From Streptococcus suis (GTDB lineage Bacteria; Bacillota; Bacilli; Lactobacillales; Streptococcaceae): a stretch of DNA of 64,000 nucleotides. The DNA is taken from assembly GCA_024583055.1 (NCBI GenBank), contig CP102145.1, forward strand, positions 1,426,001-1,490,000, written 5' to 3'. The notes under the pieces are model-generated. The model ran no database searches. It had not been told where the DNA came from and was given only the letters and a program-made list of their open reading frames with translations. Positions 49,387-57,507 of the stretch are shown here, piece by piece. Every line of letters starts with the position of its first letter. The stretch's first letter is position 1. The position numbers and the translations under genes are program-made.

Positions 49387-51957
49387 ATGAAATCAATTTT
49401 TAAACATAAGTCCATTTTTTATCTATTAGCCTTTTTTCTTCCCTTTACAATAATGGTCATTATCTTGTCAACCCAAGGTATTTGGTGGGGAAGTGATACA
49501 ACCATTTTGGCCAGCGATGGGTTCCATCAATATGTCATCTTTCATCAAACTTTACGGAATGCTTTACACGGTAATAGTTCAATCTTTTATACCTTTACAA
49601 GTGGGTTAGGCTTGAATTTCTACGCCCTATCGTCTTACTACCTGGGCTCTTTTCTATCGCCTTTAGTATATTTCTTTGACTTGCAGTCCATGCCAGACTA
49701 TATTTATCTGTCAACTATTGTAAAGTTTGGCTTGATAGGCTTGTCAACCTATACTAGCCTGAGAGGCATTTATAAAAACATCAAAACTGAATGGAGCTTA
49801 CTTCTCTCCACCAGCCTTGCTCTCATGAGTTTCTCAACTAGTCAATTAGAAATTTCCAGTTGGCTGGACGTTTTTATTCTGGTTCCTATTATTTTACTGA
49901 GTTTACACAGAATGCTGACTGGTAAAGGTCGGATTATCTACTATATCAGTCTAGCCTGTCTTTTCATTCAAAACTACTACTTTGGTTACATGACTGCCAT
50001 CTTTTTATTGATTTGGACACTTGCTCAGCTAACAAAATTCGATAAAAAAATTATTCGATTTATAGACTTTACAGTGGTGTCAATTATGTCAACATTGACT
50101 GCTATGGTCATGTTACTGCCAACCTATCTAGACCTAAAGACTCACGGAGAGACATTTACAAAGATTGTCAACTTAAAAACTGAGGACTCCTGGTATCTAG
50201 ACTTTTTTGCTAAGAGCCTAGTTGGAAGTTTTGACACCACAAAATTTGGATCTATTCCGATGATTTTTGTTGGACTAACTCCGCTAATTTTAGCCTTGCT
50301 CTACTTTACTGTCAAAGAAATAAAATGGCAGACAAAATTAGCAAATGGACTGCTAGTAACCTTTATCATTGCAAGTTTTTATCTACAACCACTCAATCTA
50401 TTCTGGCAGGGAATACACGCGCCAAATATGTTCCTCTACCGCTACGCCTGGGTACTATCTATTGTCATTATTTATCTAGCAGCAGAAACCAGCACCTATT
50501 TGACCAGCATTAAAATATGGCAAATTTGCCTTCCCTTTACAATTCTGTCAACCGGTTTTATCCTCACATATATTTTTAAAAATCACTACGATTTCTTGAA
50601 CACTGTAAACTTTTTACTAAGTTTTGAATTTCTCTTTGCCTATCTTGTTCTACTTGTCAGCCTTCATTATTTCAAGTTTGATATCAAGTGGATACCACTT
50701 TCTTTCTTACTGTTTACCTTATTAGAACTTGGTCTCCACACTCATTACCAGGTTCAGGGAATTTCAGATGAGTGGCATTTCCCTAGTCGGTCGAATTACG
50801 AAGAAAAGTTGACAGATATTGACAATCTTGTAAAAGAGACCGAGAGTGACAATGAATACTTCTATCGAATGGAACGCTTGTTACCTCAAACCGGTAATGA
50901 TAGCATGAAGTTCAATTATAATGGTATTTCTCAATTTTCATCCATTCGCAATCGCGCTTCTAGTTCTACTTTAGATAAAATGGGTTTCCGTTCAGACGGT
51001 ACCAATCTAAATCTGCGTTATCAGAACAACACCTTGATTGCGGATAGCCTATTTGGCATAACCTACAATCTGGCAAGCACAAATCCCAATAAATATGAAT
51101 TTGATTTTCAGAAGAGTACCGATAGTATCAGTCTCTATAAGAATAACTACAGTCAGGGATTAGCTCTTTTGACCAATTCTGTTTACAAAGATGTCAAGTT
51201 TACAAATATGTCCTTGGACAATCAATCTGCCTTTCTAAATGAACTGACAGGACTGGATTACAAGTATTTTTATCAGATTAAGGACGTTCAATCATTCAAT
51301 GGTGTTGACCTTGGAGGCCGCATAACTGTAAATAAACCTGTCAATCAGACCGATGCAACTATTACTTATAAACTAAATGTTCCAGCCAATAGCCAGGTCT
51401 ATCTCAATTTACCAAATATTAGCTTCTCAAACGACTCTGTCAAAAGAGTTGTCATAACTGTCAACAACCTGTCAAATGAGTTCACACTTGACAACAGCTT
51501 TTCCTTCTTCAATATTGGTTATTTCTTAGAGGATACTGAACTTTCCTTCTCTATTCATTTTCCAGAAAACGAACAAGTTAGCTTTGATAAACCGCAATTT
51601 TTTCGGTTAGACCTTGGCCAATATTCTGAGGCTATGGAAATACTAGCCAGTAAGCAAGTTGTATCCACTGTAAAGTCGAACAAGGTAGAAGTAGAATTTT
51701 CAAGTCAAAATCCTGCTAGTCTGCTCCTAACCCTTCCTTATGATAAGGGATGGACTGCAAGCATCGATGGTAAAAAAGTACCAATATTAAAAGCACAAAA
51801 TGGTTTTATGAAACTGGACGTAGAGCCTGGTCAACGACAGGCCGTCTTGACATTTATTCCACATGGATTTTACTTGGGATTAGGAATTTCCACGACAGCT
51901 ATCTGTTTCTTTATTTTCTATAATTATTTGTTCAATAGACATAAGAACCGAGGTTAA
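49387..51957 (+). CDS. YfhO family polytopic membrane protein
   Basis: An 856-residue YfhO protein (GT-C glycosyltransferase-like fold). The first ~450 residues hold about 12 hydrophobic segments with WGSDTTILASDGFHQY in the first outer loop, which matches the acidic motif of the family; a large extracellular beta-rich domain follows, and a last membrane helix ends the protein. YfhO-like proteins add sugars to wall or lipoteichoic polymers; the substrate here is unknown. No ribosome-binding site precedes the ATG, which directly follows the ABC-F terminator. Confidence 0.85.
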   Translation: MKSIFKHKSIFYLLAFFLPFTIMVIILSTQGIWWGSDTTILASDGFHQYVIFHQTLRNALHGNSSIFYTFTSGLGLNFYALSSYYLGSFLSPLVYFFDLQSMPDYIYLSTIVKFGLIGLSTYTSLRGIYKNIKTEWSLLLSTSLALMSFSTSQLEISSWLDVFILVPIILLSLHRMLTGKGRIIYYISLACLFIQNYYFGYMTAIFLLIWTLAQLTKFDKKIIRFIDFTVVSIMSTLTAMVMLLPTYLDLKTHGETFTKIVNLKTEDSWYLDFFAKSLVGSFDTTKFGSIPMIFVGLTPLILALLYFTVKEIKWQTKLANGLLVTFIIASFYLQPLNLFWQGIHAPNMFLYRYAWVLSIVIIYLAAETSTYLTSIKIWQICLPFTILSTGFILTYIFKNHYDFLNTVNFLLSFEFLFAYLVLLVSLHYFKFDIKWIPLSFLLFTLLELGLHTHYQVQGISDEWHFPSRSNYEEKLTDIDNLVKETESDNEYFYRMERLLPQTGNDSMKFNYNGISQFSSIRNRASSSTLDKMGFRSDGTNLNLRYQNNTLIADSLFGITYNLASTNPNKYEFDFQKSTDSISLYKNNYSQGLALLTNSVYKDVKFTNMSLDNQSAFLNELTGLDYKYFYQIKDVQSFNGVDLGGRITVNKPVNQTDATITYKLNVPANSQVYLNLPNISFSNDSVKRVVITVNNLSNEFTLDNSFSFFNIGYFLEDTELSFSIHFPENEQVSFDKPQFFRLDLGQYSEAMEILASKQVVSTVKSNKVEVEFSSQNPASLLLTLPYDKGWTASIDGKKVPILKAQNGFMKLDVEPGQRQAVLTFIPHGFYLGLGISTTAICFFIFYNYLFNRHKNRG

Positions 51958-51972
51958 ACCTCGGTTTTTGTA
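51946..51972 (+). terminator. yfhO terminator
   Basis: AACCGAGGT/ACCTCGGTT with the stop codon TAA as the loop, then a T-run. Confidence 0.88.
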
Positions 51973-51974
51973 GT

Positions 51975-52002
51975 GCAAAAAAACCTTGATTTCTCAAGGT
52001 TT
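51975..52002 (-). terminator. Terminator of the tRNA-Glu/Asn unit
   Basis: On the minus strand AAACCTTGA/TCAAGGTTT (loop of four) followed by seven T. Confidence 0.8.
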
Positions 52003-52017
52003 CCTAGTCTTTATTTA

Positions 52018-52090
52018 CTCCGCCAACAGGGCTCGAACCTGTGACATCATGATTAACAGTCATGCGCTCTACCAACTGAGCTATGGCGGA
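52018..52090 (-). tRNA. tRNA-Asn (GTT)
   Basis: A 73-base cloverleaf. Acceptor TCCGCCA pairs with TGGCGGA, the anticodon loop CTGTTAA gives GTT, and the T-arm reads GGTTCGAGCCC. The 3' CCA is not encoded. Confidence 0.97.
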
Positions 52091-52095
52091 TGATA

Positions 52096-52167
52096 TAGTC
52101 CGTACGGGATTCGAACCCGTGTTACCGCCGTGAAAAGGCGGTGTCTTAACCCCTTGACCAACGGACC
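52096..52167 (-). tRNA. tRNA-Glu (TTC)
   Basis: A 72-base cloverleaf. Acceptor GGTCCGT pairs with ACGGACT, the anticodon loop CTTTTCA gives TTC, T-arm GGTTCGAATCC. It lies 5 bases upstream of tRNA-Asn in one transcript. Its U34 is a substrate of MnmA and MnmG encoded in this window. Confidence 0.97.
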
Positions 52168-52291
52168 ATTATCAGTACGCTAACTAGTATAATACATGAC
52201 CTTATTTTTGTCAACATTTTTTCAGATTTTTTTCACTTTCCGGCAACTTGACAGCTACCTATCTTTCATGTAAAATAGAAGAGTTGAAAGA

Positions 52292-52365
52292 GGTTCCATA
52301 GCTCAGCTGGATAGAGCATTCGCCTTCTAAGCGAACGGTCGCAGGTTCGAATCCTGCTGGAATCA
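52292..52365 (+). tRNA. tRNA-Arg (TCT)
   Basis: A 74-base cloverleaf. Acceptor GGTTCCA pairs with TGGAATC, the anticodon loop CTTCTAA gives TCT, T-arm GGTTCGAATCC. Its last three bases coincide with the stop codon of the convergent DUF1275 gene. Confidence 0.96.
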
Positions 52366-53040
52366 TCTCCGACCTGCTCTGGCGGGTCTTTTTTCTTTCC
52401 ATAATTCCCAATTTATATACAAAACAAAGGGGAGGACACCTATGAGGGCATATTCTCCAAAGGATTGGGAAAACAGAGTAGATAGACAAACTCCAAGCAT
52501 GAACCCAAAAATAATAATGTAGATATTTCGACCAGTTTCCTGCAAGTGTGCGTTCTTTTCCATCAATCCCTTAAACCAAATATAGGCTGCGTTTTTGACA
52601 TTTCCAGTCATCATCACATTGGCATAATGGACACCCTTAAGACTTCTAAAAGTCTCTACTTGGATGGAAGCTGTAAAAGCCAATAAGCCCATAGTAAAAA
52701 ATGAATTGACAAAGGGCGTCAGAACGATTGTCAATACAATCAAGCATAAAATGATTAAACTGCTCCCAAAATGCCAAGGATAGCGGTGTTTCAAGAAATA
52801 TTTTTTGGCTAAATAAGTAAAAAATTGCCCCAGTGTAAAGAATACAATTGGGACTAAAAAGTGAATTGTACTCTTGATGCTGCCCTGGGCTAAATGACTA
52901 GCTAACAAAACGACATTACCAGACTGGACACCTGCAAACCGGCCACCCTGGGTCAAATAAGAAAAGGCATTCAAATAGCCGCTGACAAAGGTCAGGCAGG
53001 TAGCCACTCTTAGCCCCTCATACACACGATACTCTCTCAT
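52363..53040 (-). CDS. DUF1275 (YoaK-like) membrane protein
   Basis: A 225-residue protein with about six hydrophobic segments. The N-terminal signature CLTFVSGYLNAFSYLTQGGRFAGVQSGNVVLLA and MMTGNVKN mark the DUF1275 family, thought to be transporters but not characterised. The last codons (ELWKEKRPARAGRR) are read from the antisense of the tRNA-Arg terminator and the stop from the end of the tRNA itself. It occupies the place where comCDE lies in pneumococcus. Confidence 0.82.
   Translation of the reverse strand: MREYRVYEGLRVATCLTFVSGYLNAFSYLTQGGRFAGVQSGNVVLLASHLAQGSIKSTIHFLVPIVFFTLGQFFTYLAKKYFLKHRYPWHFGSSLIILCLIVLTIVLTPFVNSFFTMGLLAFTASIQVETFRSLKGVHYANVMMTGNVKNAAYIWFKGLMEKNAHLQETGRNIYIIIFGFMLGVCLSTLFSQSFGEYALIGVLPFVLYINWELWKEKRPARAGRR
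52369..52392 (+). terminator. tRNA-Arg terminator
   Basis: An imperfect stem from CGACCTGC to GGCGGGTC with six T after it. The same bases on the other strand encode the last residues of the DUF1275 protein. Confidence 0.75.
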
Positions 53041-53054
53041 TCTCTCATCTTCCT

Positions 53055-53070
53055 TGTTTCACGTGAAACT
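53055..53070. other. parS site near oriC
   Basis: TGTTTCACGTGAAACT matches the parS consensus at 15 of 16 positions with a perfect 14-bp palindrome. It lies between rlmH and the DUF1275 gene, overlapping the rlmH stop codon, ~2.8 kb from oriC. Confidence 0.93.
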
Positions 53071-53548
53071 ATTTGTGATAGGGACTTCCCTGTTGGATCA
53101 TAAAGGCCCTGTATATTTGTTCCATCAAAACCAACTTCATCAATTGATGGGGCAGCGTCAATTTTCCAAAACTTATCAACAAATTCGCCCTTTTTTTAAC
53201 CGAATCTGCCAATCCAAGGCTGCCTCCAATTACAAAGGAAATTTCTGAAAATCCTTTTATTGTAATATCTTCTAATTTTTTGCTAAATTCTTCTGAAGGA
53301 AATTGATTGCCCTCAATGGCCAAAGCGATGACAAAGTCGCGCTCGTTGATTTTAGATAAAATCCGCTCCGCTTCCTTGGCCAATATTTGCTCGTTCTCAG
53401 CCTGACTAGCCTTGTCGGGTGTTTTTTCATCTGCTAATTCAAGCAGCTCCAATTTGGTAAACCGACTGAGCCGCTTGCTATACTCAGCAATGCCATCTTT
53501 TAAATATTTCTCTTTTAGTTTTCCAACTGTAATCACTTTTATTTTCAT
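53069..53548 (-). CDS. rlmH: 23S rRNA (pseudouridine1915-N3)-methyltransferase
   Basis: A 159-residue SPOUT methyltransferase. The knot motifs [18 protein letters not shown] and [36 protein letters not shown] are the RlmH signatures. The start at 53548 gives the usual length; there is no ribosome-binding site, and the -10 ends 6 bases before the ATG, so the message may be leaderless. Confidence 0.97.
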   Translation of the reverse strand: MKIKVITVGKLKEKYLKDGIAEYSKRLSRFTKLELLELADEKTPDKASQAENEQILAKEAERILSKINERDFVIALAIEGNQFPSEEFSKKLEDITIKGFSEISFVIGGSLGLADSVKKRANLLISFGKLTLPHQLMKLVLMEQIYRAFMIQQGSPYHK

Positions 53549-53563
53549 ATTTCTATTGTAACA
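53549..53563 (-). promoter_or_regulatory. rlmH promoter, probably leaderless transcript
   Basis: An extended -10, TGT-TACAAT (hexamer 53555-53560, minus strand), is followed by six bases and then the ATG, so transcription should begin at or next to the start codon. Confidence 0.6.
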
Positions 53564-53659
53564 TATCCACAAACTATCTAACAGATGAAATGGACAATAA
53601 GGCAAGGAAATAGGGAGTCTATACACAGAAGAAAAAAGTTATCCACAGCTTGTGGATTG
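53563..53659. other. DnaA boxes between rlmH and htrA
   Basis: TTATCCACA (53639-53647) is perfect. ATATCCACA (53563-53571) and inverted CAATCCACA (53651-53659) each differ slightly. The last overlaps the htrA -35. Confidence 0.65.
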
Positions 53660-53684
53660 AATTTTGAAAATTTTAAGTTATAAT
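53657..53684 (+). promoter_or_regulatory. htrA promoter
   Basis: TTGAAT (53657-53662) and TATAAT (53679-53684), spacer 16. Its -35 overlaps a DnaA box. Confidence 0.6.
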
Positions 53685-53739
53685 TAAGAAAGGTATTGTA
53701 ATCTTTAGAAAATGGATTAAATCTGAAAGGGAAAAAGTC

Positions 53740-54924
53740 ATGAAAAAGTATTTGAAATTTATCATTCTATTCGCCTTTGGGTTTCTAGGAGGAATCAGTG
53801 GCTATCTGGTTGCGTCCTCTTTCCAAAATCCCGCAGCTCCACAGCAAGCGGGGTCTGGTGAAACCACCATCAGCAAAGTTCAGTATCAAAATGAGAATTC
53901 AACAACCAAGGCTGTGGAAAAAGTACAGGATGCCGTAGTATCTGTCATCAATTACCAGCAGCCTACACCAAATAGCCTCAGCTCTATTTTTGGTACTATT
54001 GAAAGCTCCGATGAGCTGGCCGTGGCAGGAGAGGGATCTGGTGTTATATATAAAAAAGATGGCAAGGATGCCTACATTGTCACCAACAATCACGTTATTG
54101 CCAATGCTGAAAAAATTGACATTCTCTTAGCATCTGGTGAGAAAGTTAGTGGACAGCTAGTGGGAGCAGACACCTATTCAGATATAGCCGTTATCAAGAT
54201 CGATGCTGAGAAAGCCCACTCTGTCGCTGAATTTGCCAATTCAGACAGCATTAAGGTCGGAGAAACAGCCATCGCTATCGGTAGTCCTTTAGGTAGTGTT
54301 TATGCCAATACCGTCACCCAGGGCATTATTTCCAGCCTTAGCCGGACTGTCACTTCTCAAACAGAGGACGGACAAACCATCTCCACCAATGCAATCCAAA
54401 CAGATACAGCCATTAACCCAGGTAATTCTGGTGGCCCCCTCATCAATATTCAGGGTCAGGTTATCGGAATCAATTCAAGTAAGATAACTTCAAGTTCTCT
54501 GGCCAATAATGGTGGTGTCTCTATAGAAGGTATGGGATTTGCGATTCCTTCAAATGACGCTGTTTCTATTATCAATCAATTGGAAACAAATGGTAAGGTA
54601 GTTCGTCCAGCCTTGGGCATTCACATGGTCGACTTGACCAATCTGTCAACCATTCAATTAGAAAAAGCAGGTCTGGCAAATACAGATTTAACCTCAGGTG
54701 TAGTAGTTGTTTCAACCCAGTCAGGCCTACCAGCTGATGGCAAATTAAAAACCTACGATGTCATTACTGAGATCAATAGTAAGAAAATTGAGAGCAAGAG
54801 CGATTTACAGAGTGCCCTTTACAAACAAAAAATTAACGACACGATTACAGTCACCTATTACCGTCAAGGCAAAGAAGAGAAGGTTGACATAAAGTTGACA
54901 CACTCTACGGACGACCTTTCTTAA
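53740..54924 (+). CDS. htrA: Surface serine protease HtrA
   Basis: A 394-residue trypsin-like quality-control protease anchored by an N-terminal membrane helix (residues ~6-26). The catalytic triad is His118 (NNHVI), Asp148 (SDIAV) and Ser230 (GNSGG); one PDZ domain follows (~290-390). It degrades misfolded exported proteins and affects competence and virulence in streptococci. Single gene, ribosome-binding GAAAGGG, with a very strong terminator after it. Confidence 0.96.
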   Translation: MKKYLKFIILFAFGFLGGISGYLVASSFQNPAAPQQAGSGETTISKVQYQNENSTTKAVEKVQDAVVSVINYQQPTPNSLSSIFGTIESSDELAVAGEGSGVIYKKDGKDAYIVTNNHVIANAEKIDILLASGEKVSGQLVGADTYSDIAVIKIDAEKAHSVAEFANSDSIKVGETAIAIGSPLGSVYANTVTQGIISSLSRTVTSQTEDGQTISTNAIQTDTAINPGNSGGPLINIQGQVIGINSSKITSSSLANNGGVSIEGMGFAIPSNDAVSIINQLETNGKVVRPALGIHMVDLTNLSTIQLEKAGLANTDLTSGVVVVSTQSGLPADGKLKTYDVITEINSKKIESKSDLQSALYKQKINDTITVTYYRQGKEEKVDIKLTHSTDDLS

Positions 54925-54931
54925 TAGTTGG

Positions 54932-54976
54932 AAAAAAAACCTTACTTTACAGCATTGTAAAGTAAGGTTTTTTTTG
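54932..54976 (+). terminator. htrA terminator
   Basis: A very long stem (about 19 bp, loop GCAT) around ACCTTACTTTACA/TGTAAAGTAAGGT with T-run. The parB -35 lies in its 3' arm. Confidence 0.93.
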
Positions 54977-54983
54977 CTAGAAT
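54955..54983 (+). promoter_or_regulatory. parB promoter inside the htrA terminator
   Basis: TTGTAA (54955-54960), 17 bases, then TAGAAT (54978-54983) with TGC just before it. Only eight bases separate the -10 from the parB ATG. Confidence 0.65.
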
Positions 54984-54991
54984 GTCACTGT

Positions 54992-55762
54992 ATGGAAGAA
55001 TTAAAAAAGATAGCGATTAAGGATATTCAAACAAATCCTTTTCAGCCACGAAAACATTTTGACCAAGAAAAATTATTGGAACTAGCCCAGTCTATCCGAG
55101 AAAATGGAATTATCCAACCGATTATCGTCCGAAAATCCTCTCTCATAGGCTATGAATTATTGGCTGGAGAACGACGTTTACGAGCCAGTCAATTAGCCGG
55201 TCTAAAAGAAATTCCAGCCCTTGTAAAGGAATTATCCGATGACCAGCTCATGTTGCAGGCTATTATCGAAAACCTCCAACGGTCGGACTTGAATCCCATT
55301 GAAGAAGCAGCATCTTATCAAAAATTGATTGAAAAGGGGCTGACCCACGATGAAATTGCTCAAATTATGGGCAAATCCCGCCCTTATATTTCCAATCTTC
55401 TGCGTTTGCTGAGCCTCAGTAACAGGACCATTACTGCCATTGAAACCGGAGAAATCAGCCAGGGGCATGCCCGTCTCTTAATCGGTCTTCCTGAATCGAA
55501 ACAAGTCTACTGGATAGAGCGTATCCAACAGGAGCAATTAAGTGTTCGTTGGCTGGAAAATGCTTTGAAAAAGAAGAAAAAACAAGCCCCACCGAAAACA
55601 AATCTCTTTTTGAAGGAGCAAGAAACTGAATTACAGAAACTCCTGGGAACCATGGTCACGATTAGACAGCAGAAATCTGGTCAGGGGAAGCTTAGCCTAT
55701 CCTTTGATTCCAACGAAGAATTCGAAAGAATTATCAACACCTTAAAAAAATTGTGTGACTAA
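54992..55762 (+). CDS. parB: Chromosome-partitioning protein ParB
   Basis: A 256-residue ParB/Spo0J CTPase that loads on parS and recruits SMC condensin. The CTP-binding box LAGERRLRA (~57-65), ENLQRSDLNPIEEA and the parS-binding helix-turn-helix THDEIAQIMGKSRPYISNLLRLL are present. The ATG at 54992 is chosen over an upstream TTG inside the terminator. No ribosome-binding site is found; the transcript is probably leaderless. No parA gene is adjacent, as in other streptococci. Confidence 0.95.
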   Translation: MEELKKIAIKDIQTNPFQPRKHFDQEKLLELAQSIRENGIIQPIIVRKSSLIGYELLAGERRLRASQLAGLKEIPALVKELSDDQLMLQAIIENLQRSDLNPIEEAASYQKLIEKGLTHDEIAQIMGKSRPYISNLLRLLSLSNRTITAIETGEISQGHARLLIGLPESKQVYWIERIQQEQLSVRWLENALKKKKKQAPPKTNLFLKEQETELQKLLGTMVTIRQQKSGQGKLSLSFDSNEEFERIINTLKKLCD

Positions 55763-55950
55763 TAAAAATAATCCCCCTACTTATAAACAGGAATAAATAG
55801 TGGAAAAAGCCGATTTTATCGTGATAAATTTACTTATTCACAACTTGTGGATAAGTGATGTAAACATTGTGGAAAATATTTATTCTTGTGGAAAACTTTT
55901 TCCTTTTATGGTAAACTTAGATAAGCACTTTTTAGGAAGGGAGGCTTCAA
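55763..55950. other. oriC, left part (before dnaA)
   Basis: A cluster of DnaA boxes: TTATTCACA (55834-55842, +), TTATCCACA (55846-55854, -), TTTTCCACA (55868-55876, -) and TTTTCCACA (55887-55895, -). The gap is AT-rich and contains the dnaA promoter area, so DnaA may also control its own gene here. Confidence 0.9.
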
Positions 55951-57366
55951 ATGGACAAGGAACAAGAATTTTGGAATCGATTTATTGAACTAGCCCAGTC
56001 CAGTCTTTCCAATTCTGTCTACGAGCTACTGGTTGAAGAAGCGCGCCTGATTGAATTGCAGGATGGCGTTGCAACAATATTTCTCGCTGGAACTAGCGAC
56101 AGTATTCTTGCTAGTAAGAAAAAATTATGGAAACAAAATATTGAAGAACTGATACTGATTGCTGGTTTAGAAGTGTTGGGTGAGCAAATTTCCGTCACCT
56201 ACCATACCTATCAATCTGTATCAGAACCAAAATCTGACAAGGCCTATAAAGCTGATAAGGTCGTTACAACACCAGCAGAAGCAGATACTCCAGCTCCGAT
56301 AGGCAAGCCCAGCAAATCCAGTTTTCTTCCGATTCAATCAGGCATCCAGCCCCAATACACCTTTGATAACTTTGTCCAAGGTGGTAGTAATATGATGGCT
56401 AAATCTGCTGCTCTAGCTGTAGCTCATTCACCTGGACAGCTCTACAATCCTCTCTTTATCTGGGGAGGACCTGGTCTTGGGAAAACTCACTTGCTCAACG
56501 GAATTGGTAACCAAGTCCTGGGAGACAATCCGCACGCGCGTGTTCAATATGTCACATCTGAATCCTTCCTTAACGAATTTGTCAACTATCTCACCAAAAA
56601 AGAACTGGACATGGAAGAATTTAAGGAGCACTATAGAAATCTTGACCTGTTGCTCATTGATGATATCCAGCTCTTAAAGGGGAAGGCTTCAACACAGGAA
56701 GAATTCTTCCACACCTTTGATGCTCTCTTGAGCCAAGGAAAACAGATTGTCCTAACCAGCGATCGAAATCCAGATAGCCTGGATAATTTGGAAGACCGCC
56801 TGGTATCCCGCTTTAGTTGGGGAGCTACCTGCCAGATTTATCCACCAGATATCGAAACGCGCGAGGCCATCCTCAGAACAAAGTGTGCCACCTATCCATT
56901 TGAATTTCCAAATGATACCCTGACCTATCTAGCAGGCCAAATCCAGTCCAATGTCAGAAATTTAGAAGGTATTCTCAAAGATATCAGCCTTCTGGCTGGA
57001 ATGAGAAATTTGACCACTATCACCGTCGACATTGCAGCTGAGGCCATCCGAGGACGCAATCAGGCAGCACCCAAAAATTCTGTTATCCCAATTGAGACCA
57101 TCCAGACTGAGGTCGGAAAATTCTACGGCGTTAGCCTCAAGGAAATAAAGGGAAGCAAGAGATTGCAAAATATTGTCCTAGCCCGTCAGGTAGCCATGTA
57201 TCTAGCAAGGGAAATGACGGACAACTCCCTTCCAAAAATTGGCAAGGCCTTCGGTAATCGAGACCACACAACTGTCATGCATGCCTATAAAAAAATAAGG
57301 GACATGCTCAAGAATAACGAAAGCTTCCTGATTGAAATTACAAATATCAAAAACAAGATTCTGTAA
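55951..57366 (+). CDS. dnaA: Replication initiator DnaA
   Basis: A 471-residue AAA+ initiator. Domain I (~1-85), a variable linker, Walker [14 protein letters not shown], Walker [11 protein letters not shown], sensor and arginine-finger regions, and domain IV with the box-binding signature [15 protein letters not shown]. It is slightly longer than many streptococcal DnaA proteins, within domain II. Start follows GGGAGG. Flanked on both sides by DnaA boxes. Confidence 0.98.
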   Translation: MDKEQEFWNRFIELAQSSLSNSVYELLVEEARLIELQDGVATIFLAGTSDSILASKKKLWKQNIEELILIAGLEVLGEQISVTYHTYQSVSEPKSDKAYKADKVVTTPAEADTPAPIGKPSKSSFLPIQSGIQPQYTFDNFVQGGSNMMAKSAALAVAHSPGQLYNPLFIWGGPGLGKTHLLNGIGNQVLGDNPHARVQYVTSESFLNEFVNYLTKKELDMEEFKEHYRNLDLLLIDDIQLLKGKASTQEEFFHTFDALLSQGKQIVLTSDRNPDSLDNLEDRLVSRFSWGATCQIYPPDIETREAILRTKCATYPFEFPNDTLTYLAGQIQSNVRNLEGILKDISLLAGMRNLTTITVDIAAEAIRGRNQAAPKNSVIPIETIQTEVGKFYGVSLKEIKGSKRLQNIVLARQVAMYLAREMTDNSLPKIGKAFGNRDHTTVMHAYKKIRDMLKNNESFLIEITNIKNKIL

Positions 57367-57507
57367 TCCCATACTTGTGCACAATTTTCCACAAGTTGTA
57401 AACAAGCCTTTTTTCCTATTCTGATGCGCTTGCTTACACTTTTCCACAGAATGAACAGGCTCTACTACTATTACTAACCCTTATTATATATAAATAAAGG
57501 AGAATCC
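57367..57507. other. oriC, right part with DnaA-trios and unwinding element
   Basis: Boxes TTTTCCACA at 57385-57393 and 57440-57448, plus palindrome-like TTGTGCACA (57375-57383). After the last box and a short mixed stretch comes CTACTACTATTACTAA (57462-57477), whose complement reads as repeated 3'-[G/A]AT-5' DnaA-trios, then an AT-only stretch (57481-57497). This is the order of the basal unwinding system. The dnaN ribosome-binding site follows. Confidence 0.88.

Noticed and set aside
55800..55988. Open frame across the left part of oriC
   Set aside because: It runs through the DnaA boxes into dnaA in another frame and has no ribosome-binding site or family resemblance.
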